A stretch of 64,000 nt of DNA from NCBI RefSeq assembly GCF_004526235.1, contig NZ_CP038159.1:3162001-3226000 (forward strand), given 5' to 3'. Positions 8,087-16,228 of this stretch are shown here, piece after piece (the first letter of the stretch is position 1; each line of letters starts with the position of its first letter). The position numbers and the translations under genes are program-made. The notes below the pieces were generated by a model. That model made no database searches, was not told where the DNA came from, and saw nothing but the letters and a program-made list of their open reading frames with translations. This DNA comes from Sphingobacterium sp. CZ-2. Lineage in GTDB: Bacteria; Bacteroidota; Bacteroidia; Sphingobacteriales; Sphingobacteriaceae.

Positions 8087-9148
8087 TTATGAACTGGTCT
8101 TCAAAGAAGCCATATCAATCACAAATCGATATTTAATATCCCCTTTCAGCAATCTTTCGTATGCCTCATTGATATCCTGGATATTAATCACCTCCACGTC
8201 GGCAGTAATACCATTTTCTCCGCAGAAGTCCAACATTTCCTGGGTTTCTTGAATACTTCCGATCGTTGATCCGGCAAAGTTCTTTCTGGCTGGAATCAGA
8301 CTAAAAGCCGCAATGGGTAGTGGATGTTCCGGTGCACCGACAAGGGCCAATGTCCCATCTACCTTTAACAGTTTCAGGTAGGCATTCACATCATGCTCCG
8401 CAGAAACACAATCCAACACAAAATGTAAGGTATTGGCATTGGCTGCCATCTGTTCTGGATCGGTAGAAAGAATGACCTCATCTGCCCCCAAACGTTTTGC
8501 ATCCTCGATTTTGGATGTTGAAGTTGTAATGACCACGACATAGGCACCCATGGCTTTCGCCAATTTAACCCCCATATGGCCAAGACCTCCGATTCCAACA
8601 ATACCAACTTTCATCCCTTGACCGATATTCCAATGCTTCAACGGCGACCAGGTCGTCACTCCGGCACATAATAATGGGGCAGTCGCAGCAAGATCCAGAT
8701 TATCCGGCACGCGTAATACAAAGTCTTCATCTACCACCAGCTTCTCCGAATATCCCCCGAAGGTCTGTTTGTTCAAATGCTTATCCGGGGAGTTGTAGGT
8801 TTGAATATTCCCTTTTTCACAATACTGCTCACTTCCTTTTTGACATTGTTCACATTCGCGACAGGAATCGACCATACAGCCTACGGCGGCTAGGTCGCCC
8901 ACCTTAAATTTACGGACTGCCTCACCAACCCTCGTGATCCGACCTACGATTTCATGTCCCGGTACATTCGGATATACCGTTCCATGCCATTCATTGCGTG
9001 CAGTATGCAGATCGGAATGGCATACCCCACAAAAGAGGATGTCGATCTCCACGTCTTTGCTAGTAGGTTCCCGGCGGTCGATTTGCATTTCTTTCAATGC
9101 CGCTTCTGGAGCATCGGTTCCAAAAGCCTTAACGGATTGTGTATTCAT
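8087..9148 (-). CDS. Zinc-dependent NAD(P) alcohol dehydrogenase (YahK/cinnamyl-alcohol type)
   Basis: A 353-residue medium-chain dehydrogenase. The catalytic zinc site is Cys40 in CGVCHSD with His65-Glu66 in PGHEIVG; the structural zinc is held by Cys96, Cys99, Cys102 and Cys110. The Rossmann motif GIGGLGHMGVKLAKAMGA follows near residue 175. Order and length match the YahK/Adh class that reduces aldehydes with NADPH. It starts at ATG 9146-9148 and stands alone, convergent with the two-component genes. The usual role is aldehyde detoxification; the physiological substrate is not visible. Confidence 0.9.
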   Translation of the reverse strand: MNTQSVKAFGTDAPEAALKEMQIDRREPTSKDVEIDILFCGVCHSDLHTARNEWHGTVYPNVPGHEIVGRITRVGEAVRKFKVGDLAAVGCMVDSCRECEQCQKGSEQYCEKGNIQTYNSPDKHLNKQTFGGYSEKLVVDEDFVLRVPDNLDLAATAPLLCAGVTTWSPLKHWNIGQGMKVGIVGIGGLGHMGVKLAKAMGAYVVVITTSTSKIEDAKRLGADEVILSTDPEQMAANANTLHFVLDCVSAEHDVNAYLKLLKVDGTLALVGAPEHPLPIAAFSLIPARKNFAGSTIGSIQETQEMLDFCGENGITADVEVINIQDINEAYERLLKGDIKYRFVIDMASLKTSS

Positions 9149-9259
9149 GGTTGTGTTTTTCTAGATATATGCTACAATATACATAATTGCTGATTTCTTT
9201 GGTAGCTTTGTTATTGCAATATTTTGATTATTACCGTTTAAATTTAAAAGGAGATACAG

Positions 9260-10666
9260 ATGGCAAGTACAGGAATGAACAGAAAAAACTTTATTAAGAA
9301 ATCGGTGTTGGGAATATCAGGTTTCAGTATGTTAAGCAGTTTCGGAGAATCGAAAGATTTCAGGGATGAAAAGCATGGTGGGACAGTCTTACAGGAAAAC
9401 CAAAATATATCAGCTATGGATACTTTACTATTTAAGAATGTTCGTCTGGAAACAGGTTTTGTATCTCAGGGAGAGGAGGTCATTGGAACTAAGACCGATT
9501 TATTTCAGGTGGAGGTGGTTAATGGGAAGATCAGTAAGATAACGGCCCAGCATGGTGGAGCTGTTGGTGGGCCTGTTTCTGGAGCAGGAAAGGTCATCGA
9601 TGCGAAAGGAAAATTAATGCTTCCGGCATTTAAGGATATGCATATTCATTTGGATAAGACCTTTTACGGTGAAAAGTGGCAAGCTGTACGTCGGGGTTCT
9701 GGAGGGGTGAAGGGGATGATCGCGCTGGAGCAGAAGACCATGCCGGAGATTTTAAAGAATGCAACCGCCAAAGCGGAAAAGCTGATCGAACTGTTGCAAT
9801 CTAAGGGGTCAACCTTTGCAAGAAGCCATGTGAATGTGGAGCCGACCTCAAAATTGGAGGCCTTAAAGAAATTGCAGCTGGCTTTGGATAATAAAAAGGA
9901 TTCATTTTCTGCAGAATTGGTTGCTTTTCCTCAGCATGGTTTGTTTTATACGGACTCTGTCCCTTATATGAAGGATGCCGCACAGGCTGGAATTGATTTT
10001 ATTGGAGGGGTGGATCCGTTTAGTTTGGATGGAAGTATTGAGAAGCCGATCGATTTCACGGTGCAGCTGGCTTTGGATCATGGGAAGGGGATTGATATAC
10101 ATCTGCATGAGGGCGGTGAATCGGGGGTGAAGACGGTGGAGTATTTGCTGGATAAGGTGTTGGAGAATCCTGGGTTAAAAGGAAAGACCTATCTGAGCCA
10201 TTGTTTTGTATTGGGAAGAGTGGAGAGACAGAAGCAGGAGGAATTGGCGGTTAGGTTGGCGGAGGCTGAGGTGGGGATTATATCGACGATTCCGTTTGGG
10301 GGTTTGCAGATGCCTATCCCAATGTTGTTGAAGCATGGGGTTAAGGTGATGACGGGAAATGATAGTATAGTGGATCATTGGAATACGTTTGGAACAGGGT
10401 CGGTATTGGAGAAGGCTAATTTAGCGGCGCAGTTGTATGGGTATGTGTCTGAGTTTGATCTTTCCAGGGCGCTTAAACTGGCAAATGTGGAGGTTTTGCC
10501 GTTGGATGATAAGGGGAATATGAAATGGCCAAAGGTTGGAGATGTGGCGGATTTTGTGTTGATGGAAGCGAGTTGTTCTGCGGAGGCGGTTTCGAGGGTT
10601 TCGGATGTGAATATGGTGGTGAAGAATGGGAAGGTGATTAAGGATTTGAAGATTTTTGAGGTGTAG
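9260..10666 (+). CDS. CodA/AtzC-like amidohydrolase with signal-type leader
   Basis: A 468-residue metal-dependent amidohydrolase of the cytosine deaminase-like branch. It shows the metal site HIHLDKTFYG near 130, a second histidine motif HLHEGGE near 280, LSHCFVLG near 313, and a conserved Asp region (TGNDSIVDHW) near 375. The N-terminus (MNRKNFIKKSVLGISGFSML) looks like a secretion leader, possibly Tat-related with only one Arg-Lys pair, so the enzyme may act in the periplasm. An AAGGAG sits 8 bases before the ATG, unusually clear for this phylum. Probable reaction is hydrolytic deamination or deamidation of a ring compound; the substrate is unknown. A copy of the genome-wide palindromic repeat follows its stop. 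Confidence 0.8.
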   Translation: MASTGMNRKNFIKKSVLGISGFSMLSSFGESKDFRDEKHGGTVLQENQNISAMDTLLFKNVRLETGFVSQGEEVIGTKTDLFQVEVVNGKISKITAQHGGAVGGPVSGAGKVIDAKGKLMLPAFKDMHIHLDKTFYGEKWQAVRRGSGGVKGMIALEQKTMPEILKNATAKAEKLIELLQSKGSTFARSHVNVEPTSKLEALKKLQLALDNKKDSFSAELVAFPQHGLFYTDSVPYMKDAAQAGIDFIGGVDPFSLDGSIEKPIDFTVQLALDHGKGIDIHLHEGGESGVKTVEYLLDKVLENPGLKGKTYLSHCFVLGRVERQKQEELAVRLAEAEVGIISTIPFGGLQMPIPMLLKHGVKVMTGNDSIVDHWNTFGTGSVLEKANLAAQLYGYVSEFDLSRALKLANVEVLPLDDKGNMKWPKVGDVADFVLMEASCSAEAVSRVSDVNMVVKNGKVIKDLKIFEV

Positions 10667-10674
10667 AACTGTAT

Positions 10675-10897
10675 CGTCATTGCGAGGAACGAAGCAATCT
10701 TCCCGCATGTCATGCTGAGCGTAGTCGAAGCATCTGATCATTATTAACCCTACAGATCCTTCGACTACGCTCAGGATGACAAATTCAAAAGATTGCTTCG
10801 TCGTGCCTCCTCGCAATGACGGGGAGAAGATTGCTTCGTCGTGCTTCCTCGCAATGACGGGGAGAAGATTGCTTCGTCGTGCCTCCTCGCAATGACG
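10675..10897. repeat. Nested palindromic intergenic repeat, copy 1
   Basis: An outer arm CGTCATTGCGAGGAACGAAG, an inner arm GTCATGCTGAGCG followed by TAGTCGAAGCATCT, the inner partner CCTTCGACTACGCTCAGG, then three successive outer partner arms (GCTTCGTCGTGCCTCCTCGC type). It fills the gap between two convergent stop codons and ends one base before the PNPOx-like stop. Confidence 0.9.
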
Positions 10898-11404
10898 TTA
10901 AAGATTCAAATCGCCTTCTTTGCCTAAATCATTCTTCTCCCCAGTAATAGCATTTTTAAGCATTTCAAACAAGGTTACAATTTTACTTGATCCCGTATCC
11001 CAATAATGAGCATCTTCCGGGCTCACCTTCAATACCCTGATATTCGGATCTTCTTTTCCTTTTTGGAACCATCCCTCCATCATTTTGTTCCAATATTTAT
11101 CAATGCGTTCCTGATCCCTGCTCATGGATGCTTTCCCATTAATACTCAAAAACGTATAGTTCTTCGGATCGGCATAGAACAATGAAACCCGATTATCCTT
11201 TTCCAGATTCTGGAAAGTCTCACTCTCTGCGGAACATAAATAATAGATATTTCCAGATTCATCCACTTCCTGACGGCTCATCGGAACCCCATGTGGATAA
11301 TTTGAACCCGATGGAAAGGAACAAACCGTACCTACATCAATATCATCCACAATTGTCTTTAATTTCTTGATTGCCTCTTCGTTGTTTTTATTTCTAATAG
11401 CCAT
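10898..11404 (-). CDS. PNPOx-fold general stress protein (GSP26-like)
   Basis: A 168-residue protein of the pyridoxamine 5'-phosphate oxidase-like split-barrel family. The strands GTVCSFPSGSNYPHGVPM, NIYYLCSAESETFQNLEKD and RVSLFYADPKNYTFLSINGKA follow the order of Bacillus general stress protein 26 and related flavin-binding proteins. I start it at ATG 11402-11404 rather than the TTG three codons upstream. It is convergent with the CodA-like gene and divergent from the radical SAM gene. Flavin binding is likely; enzymatic role unknown. Confidence 0.8.
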   Translation of the reverse strand: MAIRNKNNEEAIKKLKTIVDDIDVGTVCSFPSGSNYPHGVPMSRQEVDESGNIYYLCSAESETFQNLEKDNRVSLFYADPKNYTFLSINGKASMSRDQERIDKYWNKMMEGWFQKGKEDPNIRVLKVSPEDAHYWDTGSSKIVTLFEMLKNAITGEKNDLGKEGDLNL

Positions 11405-11475
11405 GATTTTCAAATTTTGATTACCTATTCAACACCTACATCAACATAAAAGTTTTAGGAAATAAAATTAAAAAT

Positions 11476-11490
11476 ACTAAAAAATTTAGT
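11476..11490. promoter_or_regulatory. Inverted repeat ACTAAA-N3-TTTAGT, candidate operator
   Basis: A perfect 6+6 palindrome with an AAA spacer, 27 bases before the radical SAM start and 72 bases from the PNPOx-like start. It is the right size for a dimeric repressor. As the downstream pair is DNA-repair related, an SOS-type repressor is a reasonable guess. Confidence 0.4.
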
Positions 11491-11517
11491 AAATTTACCC
11501 TGATCATAGGAGGGAAT

Positions 11518-12795
11518 ATGTTTGATTTTGGTGATAAGCTACAGATATTGGCCGATGCTGCGAAATACGATGTAAGTTGCAGCTCGAGCGGAGGGAAAAG
11601 GAAAAACATAGGAGGTATAGGAGATTCTTCAAGCAGCGGTATTTGCCATACCTATACCGAAGATGGCCGCTGCGTATCCTTATTAAAGATTCTGATGACC
11701 AATTACTGCATTTTCGATTGCGCATTTTGTGTGAGTCGGAAGAGCAATGATGTTCAACGGGCAGCATTCTCGGTGAAAGAAGTGGTGGAACTGACGATGA
11801 ATTTCTATCGACGGAATTATATCGAGGGATTATTCCTGAGTTCTGGAATCTTCAAATCGGCAGATTACACGATGGAACGCTTGATGCTGGTGGTCAAAAA
11901 GCTCCGAACGGAGGAGAAGTTCCATGGCTATATCCATTTGAAGGCTATTCCAGGCGCCAGTGAAGCATTGCTGAAGGAGGCGGGTTTGTATGTAGATCGG
12001 ATGAGTGTTAACCTGGAGATCCCTACGGAAGAAGGGCTGAAATTGGTAGCTCCCGAAAAGGATCATCAATCCGTTCGTGAACCTTTGCAGACCATCAAGA
12101 CCGAGATCATGGCCTTAAAGGAAGAGAAGAAGACGATCAAGAAAGTGCCGCTTTTTGTACCTGCAGGACAAAGTACGCAAATGGTGATCGGAGCGACGGG
12201 AGAGAGCGATCTGGATATCATGGGCACCGCCAATGAATTCTACAAAACCTATAATTTGAAAAGAGTGTATTATTCGGGCTATATCCCCATCAATCCGAAG
12301 GATTCCTTACTGCCTCAGGTAGGGACAGCACCGCCATTGCAACGGGAAAACAGGCTTTACCAAACCGATTGGTTATTACGGTTCTATGGTTTTTCGCTCC
12401 ATGAGATCTTGAATACGAAGCATCAGAATCTGGAATTGGATATGGATCCGAAATTAGCCTGGGCGATTCGTAATCCGCAGTTCTTTCCGATAGATATCAA
12501 TACGGCCTCCTATCAATGGATTATACGGATTCCGGGGGTTGGCAGGCAATCAGCGAATAAGATTGTACAGGCGAGGAATTTTGGGAAATTGCGGGAGGAT
12601 CAGGTGAAGAAAATGGGGATTGCTTTTAATCGGGCGAAATATTTTATGAGTTGTGCGGATTCGGTTTTTGGATTGGGATTCCTATATCCAGAGCAGGTAA
12701 AGAAGGCTTTGGTCAAGCAACCCTTAATCGGAGAGGCTTCAAATTCATCCCGATTAATTTCTGAGGTTGATTCTTATCAGCTGACCTTATTTTAA
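11518..12795 (+). CDS. Putative DNA modification/repair radical SAM protein
   Basis: A 425-residue radical SAM enzyme with the Fe-S cluster motif C64-x3-C68-x2-C71 (NYCIFDCAFC). Conserved blocks such as KLQILADAAKYDVSC and SSGIFKSADYTMERLM match the family annotated as putative DNA modification/repair radical SAM proteins. A helix-hairpin-helix (IPGVGRQSANKIVQARNFG) near 340 should bind DNA. A clear AGGAGG lies just upstream of the ATG. The next gene is its usual partner; such pairs are thought to act together on DNA, but the reaction is not established to my knowledge. Function is taken from the family only. Confidence 0.85.
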   Translation: MFDFGDKLQILADAAKYDVSCSSSGGKRKNIGGIGDSSSSGICHTYTEDGRCVSLLKILMTNYCIFDCAFCVSRKSNDVQRAAFSVKEVVELTMNFYRRNYIEGLFLSSGIFKSADYTMERLMLVVKKLRTEEKFHGYIHLKAIPGASEALLKEAGLYVDRMSVNLEIPTEEGLKLVAPEKDHQSVREPLQTIKTEIMALKEEKKTIKKVPLFVPAGQSTQMVIGATGESDLDIMGTANEFYKTYNLKRVYYSGYIPINPKDSLLPQVGTAPPLQRENRLYQTDWLLRFYGFSLHEILNTKHQNLELDMDPKLAWAIRNPQFFPIDINTASYQWIIRIPGVGRQSANKIVQARNFGKLREDQVKKMGIAFNRAKYFMSCADSVFGLGFLYPEQVKKALVKQPLIGEASNSSRLISEVDSYQLTLF

Positions 12796-12829
12796 ATTGA
12801 GAATCATTCATGTAAATTAAGAATCAACC

Positions 12830-13588
12830 ATGTATTATATATTCGATGGCACCTACGCCGGTTATATCTGTTGTGTTTTCGAGGCTTTTTCGCGGAAGGA
12901 AATCGATGCGCGGCCTACGCGGTTGGATCTGATCCAAACCACCCTGTTTTTCGAAAGTCGGTCGATTGAAACCCATCCGGAGAGATTTCAGCGGGTATTC
13001 CAGGCCATGGAAAAGAAAATTGGCCATGCCGGCATGAAACTTTTCTACCAGAACTTCCTGGCCGATGAGGAAAAGGCCTGGCTGAATGGATTCCAATTAT
13101 TGATCAAGCTTTTCCAATCCGAAACTTTGGATCTGAAGAACTATGGAGATCCGCAGATCCTGCAGTTTCATCAGACCATTAAGAAAGTCAATCGCGAGCG
13201 GCATCGGATGAAGGCTTTTGTTCGCTTTATGAAGGATGCCAATGAGTTATATACAGCTATTATTGAACCTGATTTCAATGTGCTTCCTTTGATCATTGAT
13301 TTTTTTAGGAACCGTTATGCCGATCAGCCGTGGCTGATCTATGATATCCGTAGGCAATACGGCTACCATTATAATCTGAAGGAAATGCAGGAGGTGTTCA
13401 GCACGGCCGAAATGCTGACGGATGAAAGCCAGAGTCTGCAGGTGAGTCTGGACTTGAAAGAGGAGGAATACCAGATTCTTTGGAAGAAATATTTCAAGAG
13501 TACCAATATCGAGCAGCGCAAAAACCTGAAGCTGCATATCCGTCATGTTCCGCAGCGCTATTGGAAATATTTGACAGAAAAGACCTAA
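12830..13588 (+). CDS. TIGR03915-type putative DNA repair protein (radical SAM partner)
   Basis: A 252-residue protein starting MYYIFDGTYAGYICCVFEAF, the signature of the family found directly after the radical SAM repair gene. The LYTAIIEPDFNVLPLIIDFF and WLIYDIRRQYGYHYNL blocks are also typical of this DUF4130-like family, related by name to DNA glycosylase-type repair proteins. It begins 34 bases after the radical SAM stop. The start region is duplicated: TAAATTGAGAATCATTCATG at 12793-12812 is followed by a similar 20-mer ending in the ATG used. The first ATG is followed at once by a stop, so the second is the start. Activity is unproven. Confidence 0.8.
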   Translation: MYYIFDGTYAGYICCVFEAFSRKEIDARPTRLDLIQTTLFFESRSIETHPERFQRVFQAMEKKIGHAGMKLFYQNFLADEEKAWLNGFQLLIKLFQSETLDLKNYGDPQILQFHQTIKKVNRERHRMKAFVRFMKDANELYTAIIEPDFNVLPLIIDFFRNRYADQPWLIYDIRRQYGYHYNLKEMQEVFSTAEMLTDESQSLQVSLDLKEEEYQILWKKYFKSTNIEQRKNLKLHIRHVPQRYWKYLTEKT

Positions 13589-13650
13589 ACAATTTTTGCC
13601 CTTTCATGTTCAATAGGTAACCATAATTTTTAGACGTTATACCATTTATC

Positions 13651-15846
13651 ATGAAAAGCAAAAAAAATCCAAAGACTGAACAATTGGACAAGCATGTTGT
13701 GGACAACATGGACCGAATGATGACCAGTAACGATGGAGTGCCCATCCATGACAACAACAATACCTTGAAGGCCGGTAATCGCGGACCTTCCCTGCAACAG
13801 GATCATCTCTTTTTTGACAAACTCATGCATTTCGATCGCGAACGGATTCCGGAACGTGTGGTGCATGCTAGAGGATCTGGCGCACATGGTGTATTTGAAG
13901 CCAAGGAGGACCTTTCGGATATTACGGTGGCTGATTTCTTGAAGAAAGGAACAGTAAGTCCGGTGTTTGTCCGTTTTTCTACCGTTGCCGGATTTAAAGG
14001 ATCTACGGACCTTGCGCGCGATGTGCGTGGGTTCTCCGTGAAATTCTATACCCAAGAGGGAAATTATGATTTGGTAGGAAATAACATTCCGGTATTCTTT
14101 ATCCAGGACGCGATGAACTTTCCGGATGTGATCCATGCGGTTAAACCGGAGCCTAATAAGGAGATCCCGCAGGCGGCATCGGCACATGATACCTTTTGGG
14201 ATTTTATCTCCCTAATGCCGGAATCTGCTCATATGTCTTTATGGGCAATGTCGGATCGTGCAATCCCGCGTAGCTTGCGGATGATCGAGGGATTTTCCGT
14301 GCATACGTTCAAGTTTGTGAATGCAGAAGGGAAAACGACTTTTGTGAAATTCCATTGGAAACCAAGATTGGGTGTACATGGGGTGGCTTGGAATGAGGCA
14401 CAGAAGATTTCCGGATTTGATGCGGATTTTCATCGTCGTGATCTTTGGGATGCGATTGAACAAGGGAATTTCCCACAATGGGATTTGGGTGTGCAGTTGA
14501 TCCCGGAGGAGGATGAGATGAAGTTTTCTTTTGATATTTTGGATCCAACGAAGATCATTCCGGAGGAATTGGTACCCGTGAAGATCATTGGAACAATGAC
14601 CTTGAATAGGAATCCAGAGAATTTCTTTGCGGAGACGGAGCAAGCGGCTTTCGATCCGGGAAGATTGGTGCCTGGAATTGATTTTTCAGATGATCCGTTA
14701 TTGCAGGGAAGGATTTTCTCGTATATGGATACCCAGAATTACCGTTTGGGTGGACCGAATTTTCATGAATTACCGATCAATAGGCCGGTGAATGGAAAAT
14801 ATAATAATCAGAAGGATGGATTTGGAAGGATGGATGTGCTAAAGGGGAATACCAGTTATTTTCCGAATAGCCAAGGGAATGGATGTCCATATCATGCAAT
14901 GTTGAACGGGGAGATGGGAGGTTCTGATGGAAAAGGGGGATCTTCTGATGGAAAAGGGGGGATGCATGCTGCTCAGGCAGGCCTGAAGGGAACCCAGGGC
15001 TATCAAACCGGAAAGCAGGAAGTGCAGGGTTTGAAAGTTCGCGAGCGTTCAAATTCTTTTGCGGATCATTTTACGCAGGCCAGATTGTTCTTTAATTCCT
15101 TGAGCGAAGAGGAGCAGACGCATATGATCAATGCGTTTAGCTTTGAGCTTTCGAAAGTGAACTCGGAGGATATCCGGAAACGGGAGTTGGCGATCTTGTA
15201 TCAGGTGGAGCCTACATTGGCAAATGCTATTGGGAAGAACCTGGGATTGACGCCATCGAAGACCTTGGATGAATTGACCTTGAAATTTGCGAGGAATAAT
15301 CATCCGGATTATCCGATCAAACCGAATAAGCCGGAAGTGGAGAAATCTGCGTTTTTGAGTATGAAAGTGAAGGATGGAGAGGGAAGTATTGAGACGCGTC
15401 AGGTTGCTTTTTTAGTGGATGATGGGGTTAGCTTTGAGAGTGTGGATAAGGCGAGGAAGGCTTTGGAGAAAGCAGGAGCGAAGGCGGTGTTGATTTCTTC
15501 GAAAGTGGGTCAGTTGAAGTATAAGGGTGGAGAGACAGAGGAGATCCAACATACTTATTTAACGGATGCATCGGTTTGTTTTGATGCTTTTTATACGCCA
15601 GGCGGTGATTCGGTTGCGAAATTGGCGGAGAACCCGGATTATCTGCAGTTTATTAATGAGGGGTATAGGCATTGTAAGGTCTTGGCCTTTGCAAAGGATG
15701 CGGAAGGATTGGTGGAAAGGTCTTTTATTAGTAAGGATGAAGGGGTTGTTTTTGAATCGGAGAACGATTGGATAGCGAATTTTATTTCGCAGATGAAGAA
15801 ACATAGGATCTGGGCTAGGGAGATGGCTAGAAAGGTTCCTTCCTAG
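13651..15846 (+). CDS. katE: Large-subunit catalase (clade 2, HPII-like)
   Basis: At 731 residues it is a large-subunit heme catalase that breaks hydrogen peroxide into water and oxygen. The catalytic His79 lies in ARGSGAHGVFE, the distal Asn in VGNNIPVFFIQDAMNF, and the heme-ligand Tyr in RIFSYMDTQNYRLG. Residues 575-731 form the extra C-terminal flavodoxin/DJ-1-like domain (FLVDDGVSFESV to FYTPGGDSVAKLA) that separates this clade from small catalases. A Gly-rich duplication, GSDGKGG then SSDGKGG, sits near residue 425 between the barrel and the helical domain. It stands alone; a copy of the palindromic repeat follows 10 bases after the stop. Confidence 0.95.
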   Translation: MKSKKNPKTEQLDKHVVDNMDRMMTSNDGVPIHDNNNTLKAGNRGPSLQQDHLFFDKLMHFDRERIPERVVHARGSGAHGVFEAKEDLSDITVADFLKKGTVSPVFVRFSTVAGFKGSTDLARDVRGFSVKFYTQEGNYDLVGNNIPVFFIQDAMNFPDVIHAVKPEPNKEIPQAASAHDTFWDFISLMPESAHMSLWAMSDRAIPRSLRMIEGFSVHTFKFVNAEGKTTFVKFHWKPRLGVHGVAWNEAQKISGFDADFHRRDLWDAIEQGNFPQWDLGVQLIPEEDEMKFSFDILDPTKIIPEELVPVKIIGTMTLNRNPENFFAETEQAAFDPGRLVPGIDFSDDPLLQGRIFSYMDTQNYRLGGPNFHELPINRPVNGKYNNQKDGFGRMDVLKGNTSYFPNSQGNGCPYHAMLNGEMGGSDGKGGSSDGKGGMHAAQAGLKGTQGYQTGKQEVQGLKVRERSNSFADHFTQARLFFNSLSEEEQTHMINAFSFELSKVNSEDIRKRELAILYQVEPTLANAIGKNLGLTPSKTLDELTLKFARNNHPDYPIKPNKPEVEKSAFLSMKVKDGEGSIETRQVAFLVDDGVSFESVDKARKALEKAGAKAVLISSKVGQLKYKGGETEEIQHTYLTDASVCFDAFYTPGGDSVAKLAENPDYLQFINEGYRHCKVLAFAKDAEGLVERSFISKDEGVVFESENDWIANFISQMKKHRIWAREMARKVPS

Positions 15847-15856
15847 GAAGGGGGAG

Positions 15857-15928
15857 CGTCATTGCGTGGAACGAAGCAATCTTTACACTTATCGAAAGAT
15901 TGCTTCGTCGTACCTCCTCGCAATGACG
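15857..15928. repeat. Nested palindromic intergenic repeat, copy 2 (outer arms only)
   Basis: A short form with CGTCATTGCGTGGAACGAAG and the partner GATTGCTTCGTCGTACCTCC but no inner arm. The two outer arms face each other across about 15 bases and could form a long hairpin at the catalase 3' end. Confidence 0.85.
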
Positions 15929-15999
15929 AATAGTTCCTCGCATTTACGGATACTTGTTCCGTTCTTATTGTAAGCACATTGTATACAAAGTATAAGCAT

Positions 16000-16061
16000 G
16001 GTGTAAGTGTCTTTTAGCACTTACACCTCACTTACATCTCACTTACAACTCACTTGCAGTA
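16000..16061. repeat. Four 11-bp tandem units after a hairpin
   Basis: Units starting CACTTACACCT, CACTTACATCT, CACTTACAACT and CACTTGCAGTA run head to tail from 16018. Just before them GGTGTAAGTG (16000-16009) pairs with the first unit. The rest of this 380-base gap, up to mnmE, is C-rich low-complexity sequence (ATCCCCAAA-like words) with no convincing gene. Confidence 0.6.
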
Positions 16062-16216
16062 AGAACCAAAACTTGTACAAACCTTGCAATAACCTTGTAC
16101 CAACTTTCTCCTCAAAATTATCAAAATCCCCATCCCCAAACCCAATCCCATCCCATCCCCAAATCCACCAAACCCCTCCTTCCAATCCACCCACTTCACC
16201 ATGACGTAATTTTCAT

Positions 16217-16224
16217 TAACTTTG
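16217..16224 (+). promoter_or_regulatory. Putative -7 promoter box of mnmE
   Basis: TAACTTTG matches TAnnTTTG and lies five bases before the mnmE ATG, which would give a leaderless or nearly leaderless message. A -33 element is not obvious. Confidence 0.35.
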
Positions 16225-16228
16225 CCTC

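Noticed and set aside
16007-16204. A 65-codon Ser/Pro-rich frame before mnmE
   Set aside because: It is produced by the 11-bp tandem units and C-rich low-complexity sequence; no ribosome site or family.
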